Source: Candidatus Hydrogenedentota bacterium (GTDB lineage Bacteria; Hydrogenedentota; Hydrogenedentia; Hydrogenedentales; JAEUWI01). From it: a DNA stretch of 64,000 nucleotides. The position numbers were made by a program, and so were the translations under genes. The notes beneath the pieces were generated by a model. The model had not been told where the DNA came from and did not search any database. It saw only the letters and a program-made list of their open reading frames with translations. The stretch covers positions 35,370 through 99,369 of the forward strand of contig JAEUWI010000024.1 of assembly GCA_016791475.1 (NCBI GenBank), read 5' to 3'. Shown here one piece after another: positions 1-7,635 of the stretch. Every line of letters begins with the position of its first letter. Position 1 is the first letter of the stretch.

Positions 1-1056
1 GCTGGGCGAGCGGAAGTGCAGGCGCCTCGGGTGGGGGCGCTTGCCGTCGGAATCGATGAATACCCCGAAGGCGCCTCGGGCCGTCTCCGTCTGGCCGTAG
101 TGCAGCCCCTCGGGCAGAATCAGTTCCTCGTTGTAGCGAAGCGTGGCGTAGTCGCCCTCCGGGACGTTGTCGATCAGTTGTTCAATGATCCGGAGCGACT
201 CCCGCATTTCGTGGAGCCGCACATAGTAGCGGTCCCAACTATCCCCCACCGCGCCGACCACCACGTTGAAATTCACCTGATCGTATACGCCGTAGGCCTC
301 CGTCGCGCGGAGGTCCAGGGGAACGCCGCTCGCCCGGAGGATGGGACCCGTGCAACCCAGCGCCAGCGCCTCGGCGCCGTCCATGACACCGATATTGCGC
401 AGCCGCTCCTGAAAGATGGTGTTGCCGCTGAGCAGGGTCTCGTACTGGGCGATGCATCCGTGCAGGTAGGGAATGAGCTTCTTGACCTTCGCCGCAAAAT
501 CGGGCTGGATGTCGTACATGAGCCCCCCGGGCTGGATGTAGTTCATCGTCAGCCGCGCGCCGATGGTCTCTTCGAAGATCTCGCCGATGATTTCACGCTC
601 GCGAAAACCATAGAGGAAGGCCGTGTAGGCCCCGAGGTCCATGCCGGTGACGCCCCACCAGAGTGCGTGGCTCTGAAGGCGCTGCAACTCGGACATGATC
701 GTCCTGATCGTCTCGATCCGCGCATTCGTCTCGATACCGAGGGCCTTCTCCACCGTCTTCGCCACGGCCCAGTTGTTCATGATCGCGGAGAGATAGTCCA
801 GTCGGTCCGTGTAGGGAATAATCTGGCGGTAGGTCAGGTGTTCGCACATCTTTTCCACGCCGCGGTGGACGTAGCCGGGCACGGGAATAACAAACTTCAC
901 ATTCTCGCCGTCCAACCGGAGCACAACGCGCAGGGACCCGTGGGCAATGGGGTGCTGGGGCCCCATGTTGACCAGGTATTCCTGGGTCGTCAACTCGCTG
1001 TCCGCCTGGGGCGACGCGTGAAGGTGTTCCTCAAGGGTGCGAATCTGGACGCTCAT
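1..1056 (-). CDS. nuoD: NADH-quinone oxidoreductase subunit D, C-terminus cut by window edge
   Basis: This is the 49-kDa peripheral-arm subunit of respiratory complex I, which helps form the quinone site next to cluster N2. Residues 1-352 are in the window and the C-terminus lies beyond base 1. The N-terminal region carries the family motif MGPQHPIAHG with its quinone-site histidines, followed by YVHRGVEK and the long conserved core through MDLGAYTAFLYGFRERE. The ATG at 1056 overlaps the nuoC stop by 4 bases (ATGA), so the two are translationally coupled. NuoC and NuoD are separate proteins here, not fused as in E. coli. Identification is certain from the motifs and the A-B-C-D gene order. 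Confidence 0.96.
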   Translation of the reverse strand, partial: MSVQIRTLEEHLHASPQADSELTTQEYLVNMGPQHPIAHGSLRVVLRLDGENVKFVIPVPGYVHRGVEKMCEHLTYRQIIPYTDRLDYLSAIMNNWAVAKTVEKALGIETNARIETIRTIMSELQRLQSHALWWGVTGMDLGAYTAFLYGFREREIIGEIFEETIGARLTMNYIQPGGLMYDIQPDFAAKVKKLIPYLHGCIAQYETLLSGNTIFQERLRNIGVMDGAEALALGCTGPILRASGVPLDLRATEAYGVYDQVNFNVVVGAVGDSWDRYYVRLHEMRESLRIIEQLIDNVPEGDYATLRYNEELILPEGLHYGQTETARGAFGVFIDSDGKRPHPRRLHFRSPS

Positions 1057-1517
1057 TTCGGAAGCTCCAGCATGTGCTCGTCCTGGTAGTCCTTGCGAAG
1101 CGGAAAGCCGACCCAGTCGTCTTCAAGAAACATGCGGCGCAGGTCGGGATGTTCGTCATAGAGCACGCCCATCAGATCATAGACCTCCCGCTCCTGCCAC
1201 TCCGCGATGGGCCAGAGCCCGCAGACGGAAGGGACCACGGGATTGTCCCGATCAACTCGGGTCGTCACGAAGAGCGAGTGACCGTGTTCACTGGCGTACA
1301 GGAGGTATACCAGCTCGAAGCATTTTTCGTCCGGAAGATCGATGGCCGTGTGGGTCACCAGAAAATCAAAGCGCAGGGCGGGATCGTCGCGAAGCACCGC
1401 CATCAGCGCCAGCAGTTCGTCGGCGGCGATGGACAGGGCGGCGCGGTCCGCATGGGCCCGATGCCGGACCGTGGGACAGATCGACTCGATCAGCGCGAGG
1501 AGCTTTTCTGGATCCAT
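1053..1517 (-). CDS. nuoC: NADH-quinone oxidoreductase subunit C
   Basis: A 154-residue 30-kDa-type subunit of the complex I peripheral arm. The family signature is clear near the C-terminus ([20 protein letters not shown], then GFPLRKDY). The open frame continues upstream, but that part lies inside nuoB and is not NuoC-like; the ATG at 1517 ([12 protein letters not shown]) gives a normal family length. It overlaps the 3' end of nuoB by 28 bases and the nuoD start by 4 bases, as expected in a tight operon. Confidence 0.93.
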   Translation of the reverse strand: MDPEKLLALIESICPTVRHRAHADRAALSIAADELLALMAVLRDDPALRFDFLVTHTAIDLPDEKCFELVYLLYASEHGHSLFVTTRVDRDNPVVPSVCGLWPIAEWQEREVYDLMGVLYDEHPDLRRMFLEDDWVGFPLRKDYQDEHMLELPK

Positions 1518-2182
1518 TCCCTCACCTTCCGCGCCCAGGGCTTCTCGTCCGCCGCCTTCGCCACGTCCACAACATTGTCTTCTATCAACGCCGAGCAGAT
1601 CTCGCGGCGTATATCGTGCATGGAAACGTCTTCGGGGAGGGCCGCCATCACCGGTTTCCGTCGAATTCCGGGTTCGCGAATCGTCTCGCCTTCGCGAATC
1701 ATCTTCTGGAGCGTCATCAACCCCCAGAAGAAGGCCTCCGGGCGCGGCGGGCAACCGGGCACGTAAACATCGACCGGGACAATTTCATCCGCGCCGCGCA
1801 CGATGGTATAGGAGTTGTACATGAAGGGACCGCCGGAGATGGCGCAGGAGCCGGTGGCGATAACGTAGCGCGGCTCGGCCATCTGCTCATAGAGCAGGCG
1901 CATGCGCGGGGCCATTTTCTTCACGATCGCGCCGGCGATCACCATCAGGTCCGCCTGGCGGACCGAGGCCCGGGCCACTTCCGCGCCGAAGCGGGCCAGA
2001 TCATGGTGCGCCGCGCCGGTCGCCATCAGCATCTCGATGGCGCAGCACTTCGTGCCAAACATGAGCGGCCAGAGGCTGTTGGAGCGGGCCAGATTGATGG
2101 CCTGATCCAGTTGGGTGACCGCCACGGATCCGCCGGGAAAGCGCTCCACGATGCCGGGCAGCTTTTCGAGTGCTACACCCAT
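1490..2182 (-). CDS. nuoB: NADH-quinone oxidoreductase subunit B
   Basis: The 20-kDa PSST-type subunit that holds [4Fe-4S] cluster N2, the last electron carrier before quinone. The ligand cysteines are visible: the tandem pair in [10 protein letters not shown], one in GSCAISGG and one in [10 protein letters not shown]. The protein has 230 residues from the ATG at 2182 ([10 protein letters not shown]). An earlier in-frame ATG at 2203 would lengthen the overlap with nuoA and is less likely. The C-terminus is extended by about 50 residues beyond the usual core ([12 protein letters not shown] onward matches no motif I recognise). It overlaps nuoA by 10 bases. Confidence 0.95.
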   Translation of the reverse strand: MGVALEKLPGIVERFPGGSVAVTQLDQAINLARSNSLWPLMFGTKCCAIEMLMATGAAHHDLARFGAEVARASVRQADLMVIAGAIVKKMAPRMRLLYEQMAEPRYVIATGSCAISGGPFMYNSYTIVRGADEIVPVDVYVPGCPPRPEAFFWGLMTLQKMIREGETIREPGIRRKPVMAALPEDVSMHDIRREICSALIEDNVVDVAKAADEKPWARKVREWIQKSSSR

Positions 2183-2523
2183 TCCAGAACGCCTTTCCGC
2201 CACGCATAGACCAGCCCCAGAATCAGGACGAGTACGAAAATGCCCATCTCAATCAACCCGGCCAGACCAACGGCGCGAAACACGACCGCCCAGGGGTACA
2301 TGAGCGAGGCTTCCACGTCGAATACCAGAAACAGGAGGCCAAAGAGGTAGTAGCCCACGTTGAACTGGATCCAGGCATCGCCGATGGGCTGTTCACCGCA
2401 TTCGTAGGGCATATCCTTTAGTCCACCGGGACGGCGCGGCGCCACGAGGTAGGACAGGATCAGTCCGCCGGCCACCATGGCGGCGGCCAGAACGATCATC
2501 GCGAGAACAAATAGATATTCCAC
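2173..2523 (-). CDS. nuoA: NADH-quinone oxidoreductase subunit A
   Basis: A 116-residue membrane subunit of complex I with three hydrophobic segments (about residues 4-28, 60-82 and 88-110) and the diagnostic loop between the first two, with [11 protein letters not shown] and the [21 protein letters not shown] region. I chose the GTG at 2523 because AGGAG lies five bases upstream; the longer ATG-started frame adds residues with no family match. It is the first gene of the nuoABCD block and lies downstream of a sigma-54-like promoter. Confidence 0.93.
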   Translation of the reverse strand: MEYLFVLAMIVLAAAMVAGGLILSYLVAPRRPGGLKDMPYECGEQPIGDAWIQFNVGYYLFGLLFLVFDVEASLMYPWAVVFRAVGLAGLIEMGIFVLVLILGLVYAWRKGVLEWV

Positions 2524-3042
2524 GGTCACTCCTGTAGCCACGTTCCAAGGCCCGTTAAGCTTGCCTGATGTCTGCCCGGAAACGCCTGCGGGCGACACGG
2601 ACTCGTGCGCCCTGGGCAGGCATATCAATCACTACGAAACTGCTCAATTCTCTCTTGATAGAGCAATCGGTGTGCCAAAGGCGCAATCACGGGCGCGCGG
2701 CGAAGAAATATGACGGGCTGCGGAGGGGCAATTCACCCATCCCAGCTTGAACAGGCTTGTAGCGCGGGTGTGGCGGGACACGTCCGAAGGGGTTTCGGCG
2801 CCCTTCGACTGTGCAAGTGCGCAGCCCGAGCAGGACACTTCTCGATGGGCGCAGTACAGTATCGCTCAGTGCTGCGCAACCCTGCGCTGCGCAATGAACA
2901 CCCCGGCCTGCGGGCTGACCGGAAGTCACCAGCCGGGCGAGCATCGTCTGGGAAAGCCCTCCCTGAATGGCGAAACCTGCCGCTGTCGCCAGGGCAGGTT
3001 TCGTTTGTACAGGGCCTGCGGCCGAGTGGGCACTCGGAAGGC
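2524..3042. other. Intergenic region upstream of the nuo operon with two hairpins
   Basis: About 520 bases without a convincing gene; the short frames here have no ribosome site or recognisable product. Apart from the sigma-54-like promoter it holds a perfect 11-bp inverted repeat at 2971-2981 / 2993-3003 (loop of 11) and a 6-bp one at 3022-3027 / 3032-3037. Both lie just past the stop of the minus-strand membrane protein ending at 3043, so they could end that transcript, although neither is followed by a T-tract. Confidence 0.5.
2662..2677 (-). promoter_or_regulatory. Sigma-54 (RpoN) type -24/-12 promoter upstream of nuoA
   Basis: On the minus strand the sequence reads TGGCAC-ACCGA-TTGCT, a perfect match to the -24/-12 consensus with ten bases between the invariant GG and GC. 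Transcription would start near 2650, giving a leader of about 130 bases before the nuoA start. Dependence on an enhancer-binding activator is family knowledge; no activator site was identified. A chance match is possible. Confidence 0.55.
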
Positions 3043-4143
3043 TTATAACTTGATGATTATATTTCTGTCGTAGAAGTAGCGCGCGGTTCCGTAAATCACC
3101 CCGTAGAAAATGGCCCACCCCAGGAAAATGTACCACCAGGGTGCGCTGCTGTTGATAAATCGGGAGCCACTCTCGCAGATGCACCACTGGAGGACATAGA
3201 TGGCCAACGGGTTGATCCCGAGCACGGTCAGGTTGGGGATCTCCCAGCCCCAGACATCGCAGATGTAGTAAAAGAGGAGCAGGTTCAGAAAGCACAGGCC
3301 CGTGGACCAGACGGAATACGAGGCGGAGACCCAGTTCTTGGCGAAGGGCCAGGCTTCTTTGATGCCGACCCATTCCGATTGGAGCACGAGCCCGACGAGG
3401 GCAAGTCCGAAGCCCCACGCGAGGAGGTTGAAGGTTATTTTCCGCCGATCGCGCGTTGCCAGAATGTCGTACGCGAGCGTACCGCCAATCATCATGAGCG
3501 CCCAGCTCCAGTGACCCAGCGGACCGCCGTTGATGGGCACATCCAGCAGCGTGGGGCCGAAGGGGATGAGTTTCCAGATCAGGGGCATGGTATCGCCCGT
3601 GTATTTCATCGTGCGATGGACGATCTCGCCGTAGCTCGTATAAATGCAAACAAGCTGATAGAGCGAAACCATGCCGACGCCAAAGGCGAAGCGCTGCCAG
3701 GGCTTTCTGTCCACCACCCAGAGCACCAGCATGCCCGCCAGGCCGATATTGAGGAGGGCGTCCCACAGGTAACCCGTGTAGATGGTGAATCCGAGCATGA
3801 TGATCATGCCGTAGCGCTTGACCAGCCCCATCCGCGCGGCGTGCACATCCCCCTTCGCCATCCGCCTCGTCATGGATAGACGCATGCCCATGCCGACGAC
3901 AAACATGAAAACGGGCGCAATCAGGTCGGCAAATGTAAAGCCCGCCCCGTGGGGGTGGTGGAGCTGGTGCCACACGTGGGCGAGAACCCACACCAGGCCG
4001 GTGCTGGTCTGGGGCTCGAGAAGGTTCGCTTCAAAGTTGCCGAAGTAATCGACCAGCAGCATGCCGAAAATGGCATATCCTCGGTACTGGTCCATGGAAA
4101 GAATGCGGGGAGCGGGTTTGGCGGCGGCGCCTGGGGCTGGCAT
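3043..4143 (-). CDS. Acyltransferase-like membrane protein (HGSNAT/DUF5009 family)
   Basis: A 366-residue polytopic membrane protein with roughly ten hydrophobic segments. The N-terminal SMDQYRGYAIFGMLLVDY matches the R-G start of heparan-alpha-glucosaminide N-acetyltransferase-like (DUF5009/DUF1624) proteins, which move acetyl groups across a membrane onto sugars; PVFMFVVGMGMRLS and GPLGHWSWALMMIGG fit the same fold. The open frame runs far upstream, but that part is antisense to the GH31 gene. The ATG at 4143 has GAGG six bases upstream. It is divergent from the GH31 gene, so a shared role in glycan processing is possible but inferred. Confidence 0.7.
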   Translation of the reverse strand: MPAPGAAAKPAPRILSMDQYRGYAIFGMLLVDYFGNFEANLLEPQTSTGLVWVLAHVWHQLHHPHGAGFTFADLIAPVFMFVVGMGMRLSMTRRMAKGDVHAARMGLVKRYGMIIMLGFTIYTGYLWDALLNIGLAGMLVLWVVDRKPWQRFAFGVGMVSLYQLVCIYTSYGEIVHRTMKYTGDTMPLIWKLIPFGPTLLDVPINGGPLGHWSWALMMIGGTLAYDILATRDRRKITFNLLAWGFGLALVGLVLQSEWVGIKEAWPFAKNWVSASYSVWSTGLCFLNLLLFYYICDVWGWEIPNLTVLGINPLAIYVLQWCICESGSRFINSSAPWWYIFLGWAIFYGVIYGTARYFYDRNIIIKL

Positions 4144-4458
4144 GATACACCTCGTTAAAATAGAGAAACTGCGGACAGGACGTGCGCGCTGAATGCGCTC
4201 ACGAATATTGAGCGGGCTGATACCGGATCGGACGGATACAGGAAACAGGTTTCCGACGTTGTCCTCGATGAGTCCCCCATCGCGGAAAATGTAGCAGGGC
4301 GAAGCCGCCCGAATCGAGAGAATCCTGAAGCCCATTCGCGTGGTCTCATATATTCCCTCTCGGAACGAGACGCGTCTTCGTCCGGCCCCCTCCCACCACA
4401 AATTTCGGTATACTATCCGCCGGACGCGTGGATGCGCCCTGAACAGAAAAGGTTCTCG
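4144..4458. promoter_or_regulatory. Divergent promoter region between acyltransferase-like and GH31 genes
   Basis: 315 bases between two divergent starts. A TATACT hexamer at 4409-4414, 44 bases upstream of the GH31 ATG, may be a -10 element, but no good -35 is seen. AAAGG at 4448-4452 is the likely ribosome site of the GH31 gene. No operator or RNA structure was recognised. Confidence 0.3.
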
Positions 4459-6198
4459 ATGAAAAAAACCGGTTGCTGGCTGCGCGTATTTCAGATCTCC
4501 TGCGCGCTCCTCTTGATTACCCTTGTCGTTGGCTGGGGCCTCTTTTTCTATCCGGGGTGGGGCATGCCCATGAACAGCCAGCGCCACGGCAACCCGCCGC
4601 TGACGCCGGCCTGGGCGCTGGAACCCTGGGTCTGGGAGGACGACACCAACACCGCCGCGTCCACCCTGGAAATGGTCAACGGTCACCTGGCCCACGACTT
4701 CCCCGTGCGCACCGTGCTCATCGACAGCCCCTGGTCCACGCGATACAACGACTTCATCGTGGATGAAGCCCGCTTCCCCAATCCGGAAGCCTTCTTCCGC
4801 AGCCTCGACGAGCGGGGGATCCGGGTCGTGCTCTGGATGACCAGCATGGTCAATAGCGAGAGTAAAGACACCGCCCTGACCACCTCGCCCGACTGGTTTC
4901 AGGAGGCCGCCAACCGGGGCTTTCTGACCAATGGGGACTTCCAGAAGAAATGGTGGAAGGGTAAAGGTGGGTTCATCGACTATACCAATCCCGAGGCCAT
5001 GGCGTGGTGGCAGGGGCTCCAGAGTTCCGTGCTGGATTGGGGTGTCGATGGTTGGAAGCTGGATGGCTCCGCCACACTCAATTTCCGTACGAAGGGCGTC
5101 ATTCCGTGGTTCTATGCGGACACCCACGCCGGGCGCATATCCACGCGCCAATACATGGACCACTACTATCGGGACGAATACGCGAACGGCCTGCGGAAAA
5201 ATCCCGAGTTTGTGACCATGTCCCGCTCCCTCGATTCCGTCGCCCCCTGGGTACATCCCGAGGGCTTCGCCCCCATCGACGCCTCCCCCGTCAACTGGGT
5301 GGGCGACAACACCCACACCTGGGACGAGGGTACGCGGGGCCTCCAACGGGCCATCCGGCTGATCCTCAAGAGCGCGGAGATGGGTTACAGCGTGATCGGA
5401 TCAGACATCGCCGGCTACCACGGCGAAGAGCCCATCGACCCGGAGCTCTACATCCGCTGGACCCAGTTCTCCACCTTCTGCGGGCTTTTCCTTAACGGCG
5501 GCCACGGCGAACGGCGCATGTGGATGCGCAGCCCGGAAGAACTGAAAATTATTCGAGACTTCTCCTGGCTGCACCACGAGCTCGTGCCCTACATGTACCA
5601 CTACATCGTCACCGCAAGCCAGGGCGGGAAGCGTCTCATGACTCCCCTGGCGGACGGCGAATTCCACTACCTTTTCGGAGACGACTTGCTGATCGCGCCC
5701 ATCCACCGGCCCGGAGGCGAGCGGGAGGTTCACCTGCCCGCGGGCACCTGGCGCTACTGGTTCGACGACGCCATCGCGATCGAAGGGCCGGTCGAATTCA
5801 ATCGGAATTATCCGATGGACGAATACCCGGTGTACATCCGGGATGGCGCAATCATCCCCATGAATATCTCCCGGGACTATACCGGCGTCGGCTCCAAGGA
5901 TTCGGCCGGGCTGCTCACCCTAAACATCTACCCCGCTGCGGATGGCGCGTTCACCTGCTACGCCCCTGACGATCAGGCGGCGCTGGAGGTCAGCGTTGCG
6001 CAACAGGACGGGCTGAGCATCCGTCTGGAGGGCGCGGGCCGCCCCTGTATCCTCCGGGTCTTTCGCGAATCACCGCCCACTGAAGTACGCTTCAATGACA
6101 CGCCCGTGGATGCGGCCGCGTGGGAATTCTCGGAAACTGACCACCGCGTCATCCTGCGGGATACCATGGGCGCCACGGGCACATGGCACCTGCGCTGA
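4459..6198 (+). CDS. Membrane-anchored glycoside hydrolase family 31
   Basis: A 579-residue retaining alpha-glycosidase of family GH31 (alpha-glucosidase, alpha-xylosidase and sulfoquinovosidase relatives). Residues 8-28 are a single hydrophobic segment, so it is probably anchored facing the periplasm. The nucleophile is D202 in GVDGWKLDGS and the acid/base is D316 in GSDIAGYHGEEP, followed by the typical ELYIRWTQFSTF stretch. The C-terminal beta domain includes DEYPVYIRDGAIIPM. I chose the ATG at 4459 for its AAAGG six bases upstream; an ATG at 4432 is also in frame. Substrate cannot be told from the sequence. Confidence 0.88.
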   Translation: MKKTGCWLRVFQISCALLLITLVVGWGLFFYPGWGMPMNSQRHGNPPLTPAWALEPWVWEDDTNTAASTLEMVNGHLAHDFPVRTVLIDSPWSTRYNDFIVDEARFPNPEAFFRSLDERGIRVVLWMTSMVNSESKDTALTTSPDWFQEAANRGFLTNGDFQKKWWKGKGGFIDYTNPEAMAWWQGLQSSVLDWGVDGWKLDGSATLNFRTKGVIPWFYADTHAGRISTRQYMDHYYRDEYANGLRKNPEFVTMSRSLDSVAPWVHPEGFAPIDASPVNWVGDNTHTWDEGTRGLQRAIRLILKSAEMGYSVIGSDIAGYHGEEPIDPELYIRWTQFSTFCGLFLNGGHGERRMWMRSPEELKIIRDFSWLHHELVPYMYHYIVTASQGGKRLMTPLADGEFHYLFGDDLLIAPIHRPGGEREVHLPAGTWRYWFDDAIAIEGPVEFNRNYPMDEYPVYIRDGAIIPMNISRDYTGVGSKDSAGLLTLNIYPAADGAFTCYAPDDQAALEVSVAQQDGLSIRLEGAGRPCILRVFRESPPTEVRFNDTPVDAAAWEFSETDHRVILRDTMGATGTWHLR

Positions 6199-6292
6199 GC
6201 GGACTTCAGGTTGTAATCCGAAGTGCATCCATGTTAGCGTGTGCTCCACTTTCACCCGAAAACACAACTTCGTTCTGCATAGGAGACTTACC

Positions 6293-6394
6293 ATGACCTG
6301 GTTCGAGCAAATCGTCAACGGATTCCTTTTCACCCTCGGCGCCGTTCTGCTGTTTCTCTTCGGCGCCAGCGCAGGATTCCTGGACGGATTTTAA
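6293..6394 (+). CDS. Small 33-residue single-span membrane protein
   Basis: A short frame starting MTWFEQIVNGF and ending GFLDGF, with one hydrophobic helix at about residues 10-27 containing small-residue spacing (GASAG). AGGAG lies seven bases before the ATG, and a rho-independent terminator follows at 6427, so it has the layout of an independent small gene. I do not recognise the family. No partner is implied by its neighbours. Confidence 0.6.
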   Translation: MTWFEQIVNGFLFTLGAVLLFLFGASAGFLDGF

Positions 6395-6419
6395 TCCCCC
6401 GCCAATACGCTATACAGGT

Positions 6420-6836
6420 TCAGTGCACCCGGTCCTGATTCGTTGGGACCGGGTTTTTGCTTTCTCCCGCGAGCGCATAGGTCACCACGGACAACAATTC
6501 CGCAATCTGGAATGGCTTCGTCAGGGTGGCGCAGGCCCCGAAGCGACGCGCCAGATCAATGAAACCCTCTGGGGCCGTGAGGTCGCGGCTTCCCCCCGAC
6601 ATGGCGATCACCGGCAACTCGGGAAACTCCATGCACAACTCGCGGATGGTGCTCATGCCCTCTTTATGGGGCATAAAGATATCGGTTATCACCAGATCCG
6701 CCGGACTGCGGCGCTGGAGGTGTATTCCCGACTCGCCCTCCGGTGCCTCCAGGACTTCGTGCCCCTGATCCTCCAGGACTTCTCGAATTGTCTGCCGCAT
6801 TGCATAGTGGTCATCGATGACTATAATACGGGCCAT
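6420..6836 (-). CDS. Single-domain response regulator (CheY-like receiver)
   Basis: A 138-residue stand-alone receiver domain. The acidic pair is D8-D9, the phosphoacceptor is D52 in VITDIFMP, the switch residue is S80 in AMSGGS and the conserved lysine is K107 in TKPF. There is no output domain, so it probably acts by protein contact or in a phosphorelay. No kinase gene is adjacent; the hybrid kinase at 24.5 kb is the only histidine kinase in the window. The last codons overlap the convergent terminator stem. Confidence 0.9.
   Translation of the reverse strand: MARIIVIDDHYAMRQTIREVLEDQGHEVLEAPEGESGIHLQRRSPADLVITDIFMPHKEGMSTIRELCMEFPELPVIAMSGGSRDLTAPEGFIDLARRFGACATLTKPFQIAELLSVVTYALAGESKNPVPTNQDRVH
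6427..6458 (+). terminator. Rho-independent terminator after the small membrane protein
   Basis: A 9-bp perfect stem (6427-6435 with 6446-6454), a ten-base loop and a T-tract at 6454-6458. It overlaps the last codons of the convergent response regulator gene and probably ends transcripts from the plus strand. Confidence 0.8.
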
Positions 6837-7030
6837 CCAGTTTCTCTCCCAGACGTTGCTAACCTTGCGGCTAAGCTTACACCATTGTCGCCAAAATTAA
6901 TAGATATTATTGTATTCACCCCCGCAATCCGCCACATCGTGACGAAATTGTGTATCAAAATCGGAATTCTTCATGAAATGGGATATTTTTTGTCATACTT
7001 TCTACATATATTTTGATTATACTTTCGATT

Positions 7031-7157
7031 GTAGGCTCGTACAGTTGAATGACTCTTCGGAGTCAACAGCTCCCTCACTTTGGCAAGCCCCCTGCCAAAA
7101 ATGAGCCTACCTGCCGCAGCCCGCCGAGGTGCCCCCCTCGGCGGGCGCTTCCTTTTT
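7031..7157 (+). ncRNA. Structured small RNA, copy 1, with own terminator
   Basis: A compact folded unit. The closing stem pairs 7031-7038 with 7103-7110 (8 bp). Inside are a hairpin at 7051-7064 with a TTCG tetraloop and a 7-bp hairpin at 7079-7085 / 7093-7099 with a C-rich loop, together a three-way junction. An 11-bp terminator stem follows at 7119-7129 / 7136-7146 with a T-tract at 7153-7157. TATACT at 7018-7023 is a plausible -10 box seven bases before the stem. No gene follows before copy 2, so a cis riboswitch role for this copy is unlikely. I do not recognise the class. The region 6837-7030 upstream is AT-rich and has no gene. Confidence 0.7.
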
Positions 7158-7401
7158 GGGCGCACCCCAAGGGCAAGCCCCACGACGGGTTGGCGCACGC
7201 GTGTGGCATACCAGTATAACACGCCTGCCGGGCCGGCTGGGGAGCAATTTTGATGTGCTTTTTCTTTCCCATGAGCCCGCACTCGCCCCAAAATGGGACA
7301 AGCGCATGCAATAAACCCAATAAAATCAATCAGATACAGAATTTCAAAATTTTTGTAATTTTCGCTTTACATTACCCTCCCGAATAGTGCATACTATGGA
7401 C
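7158..7401. other. Spacer between the two structured RNA copies
   Basis: No credible gene or transposase is present. The first part is GC-rich, with a short run resembling the end of the RNA unit; the last 80 bases before copy 2 are AT-rich and promoter-like. Together with 6837-7030 this makes nearly 800 bases without a protein gene between the response regulator and gpsA. Confidence 0.4.
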
Positions 7402-7527
7402 GTAGGCTCGTACAGTTGAATGACTCTTCGGAGTCAGCAGCTCCCTCAATTTGGCAAGCCCCCTGCCAAAAAGAGCCTACCTGCCGCAGCCCGTCGAGGT
7501 GCCCCCCTCGGCGGGCGCTTTATTTTT
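7402..7527 (+). ncRNA. Structured small RNA, copy 2, with own terminator
   Basis: A second copy 371 bases downstream of the first. The closing stem is 7402-7409 / 7473-7480, the TTCG hairpin 7422-7435, the C-rich-loop hairpin 7450-7456 / 7464-7470, and the terminator stem 7489-7499 / 7506-7516 with a T-tract at 7523-7527. Differences from copy 1 fall in unpaired positions, except one C-to-T in the terminator stem that keeps pairing as G-U. A TTTACA/CATACT pair (7366-7371, 7390-7395) spaced 18 bases apart could be its promoter. It lies 108 bases before gpsA, so cis control of gpsA cannot be excluded. Confidence 0.7.
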
Positions 7528-7635
7528 GGACGGTCCGGAGCTGGCCCGTTTGAACCATCCGGCGGGCCTTTGCTAGGGTACGCGGGCCCATCGCGGCGTC
7601 TTGCAGCAGCACCATCCAGGGATCTAGTGACGACC

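Noticed and set aside
2880..3003. SRP RNA or RNase P RNA in the intergenic region
   Set aside because: A CCGGAAG loop near 2919 recalls SRP RNA, but the flanking conserved bulges are absent, and RNase P signature blocks were not found.
7031..7527. Terminal repeats of an insertion sequence
   Set aside because: Both copies are in the same orientation, no transposase lies between them, and differences follow RNA pairing rather than random decay.
7402..7527. Riboswitch controlling gpsA
   Set aside because: Not excluded for copy 2, but the terminator and junction stems do not compete, and copy 1 has the same form without a downstream gene.
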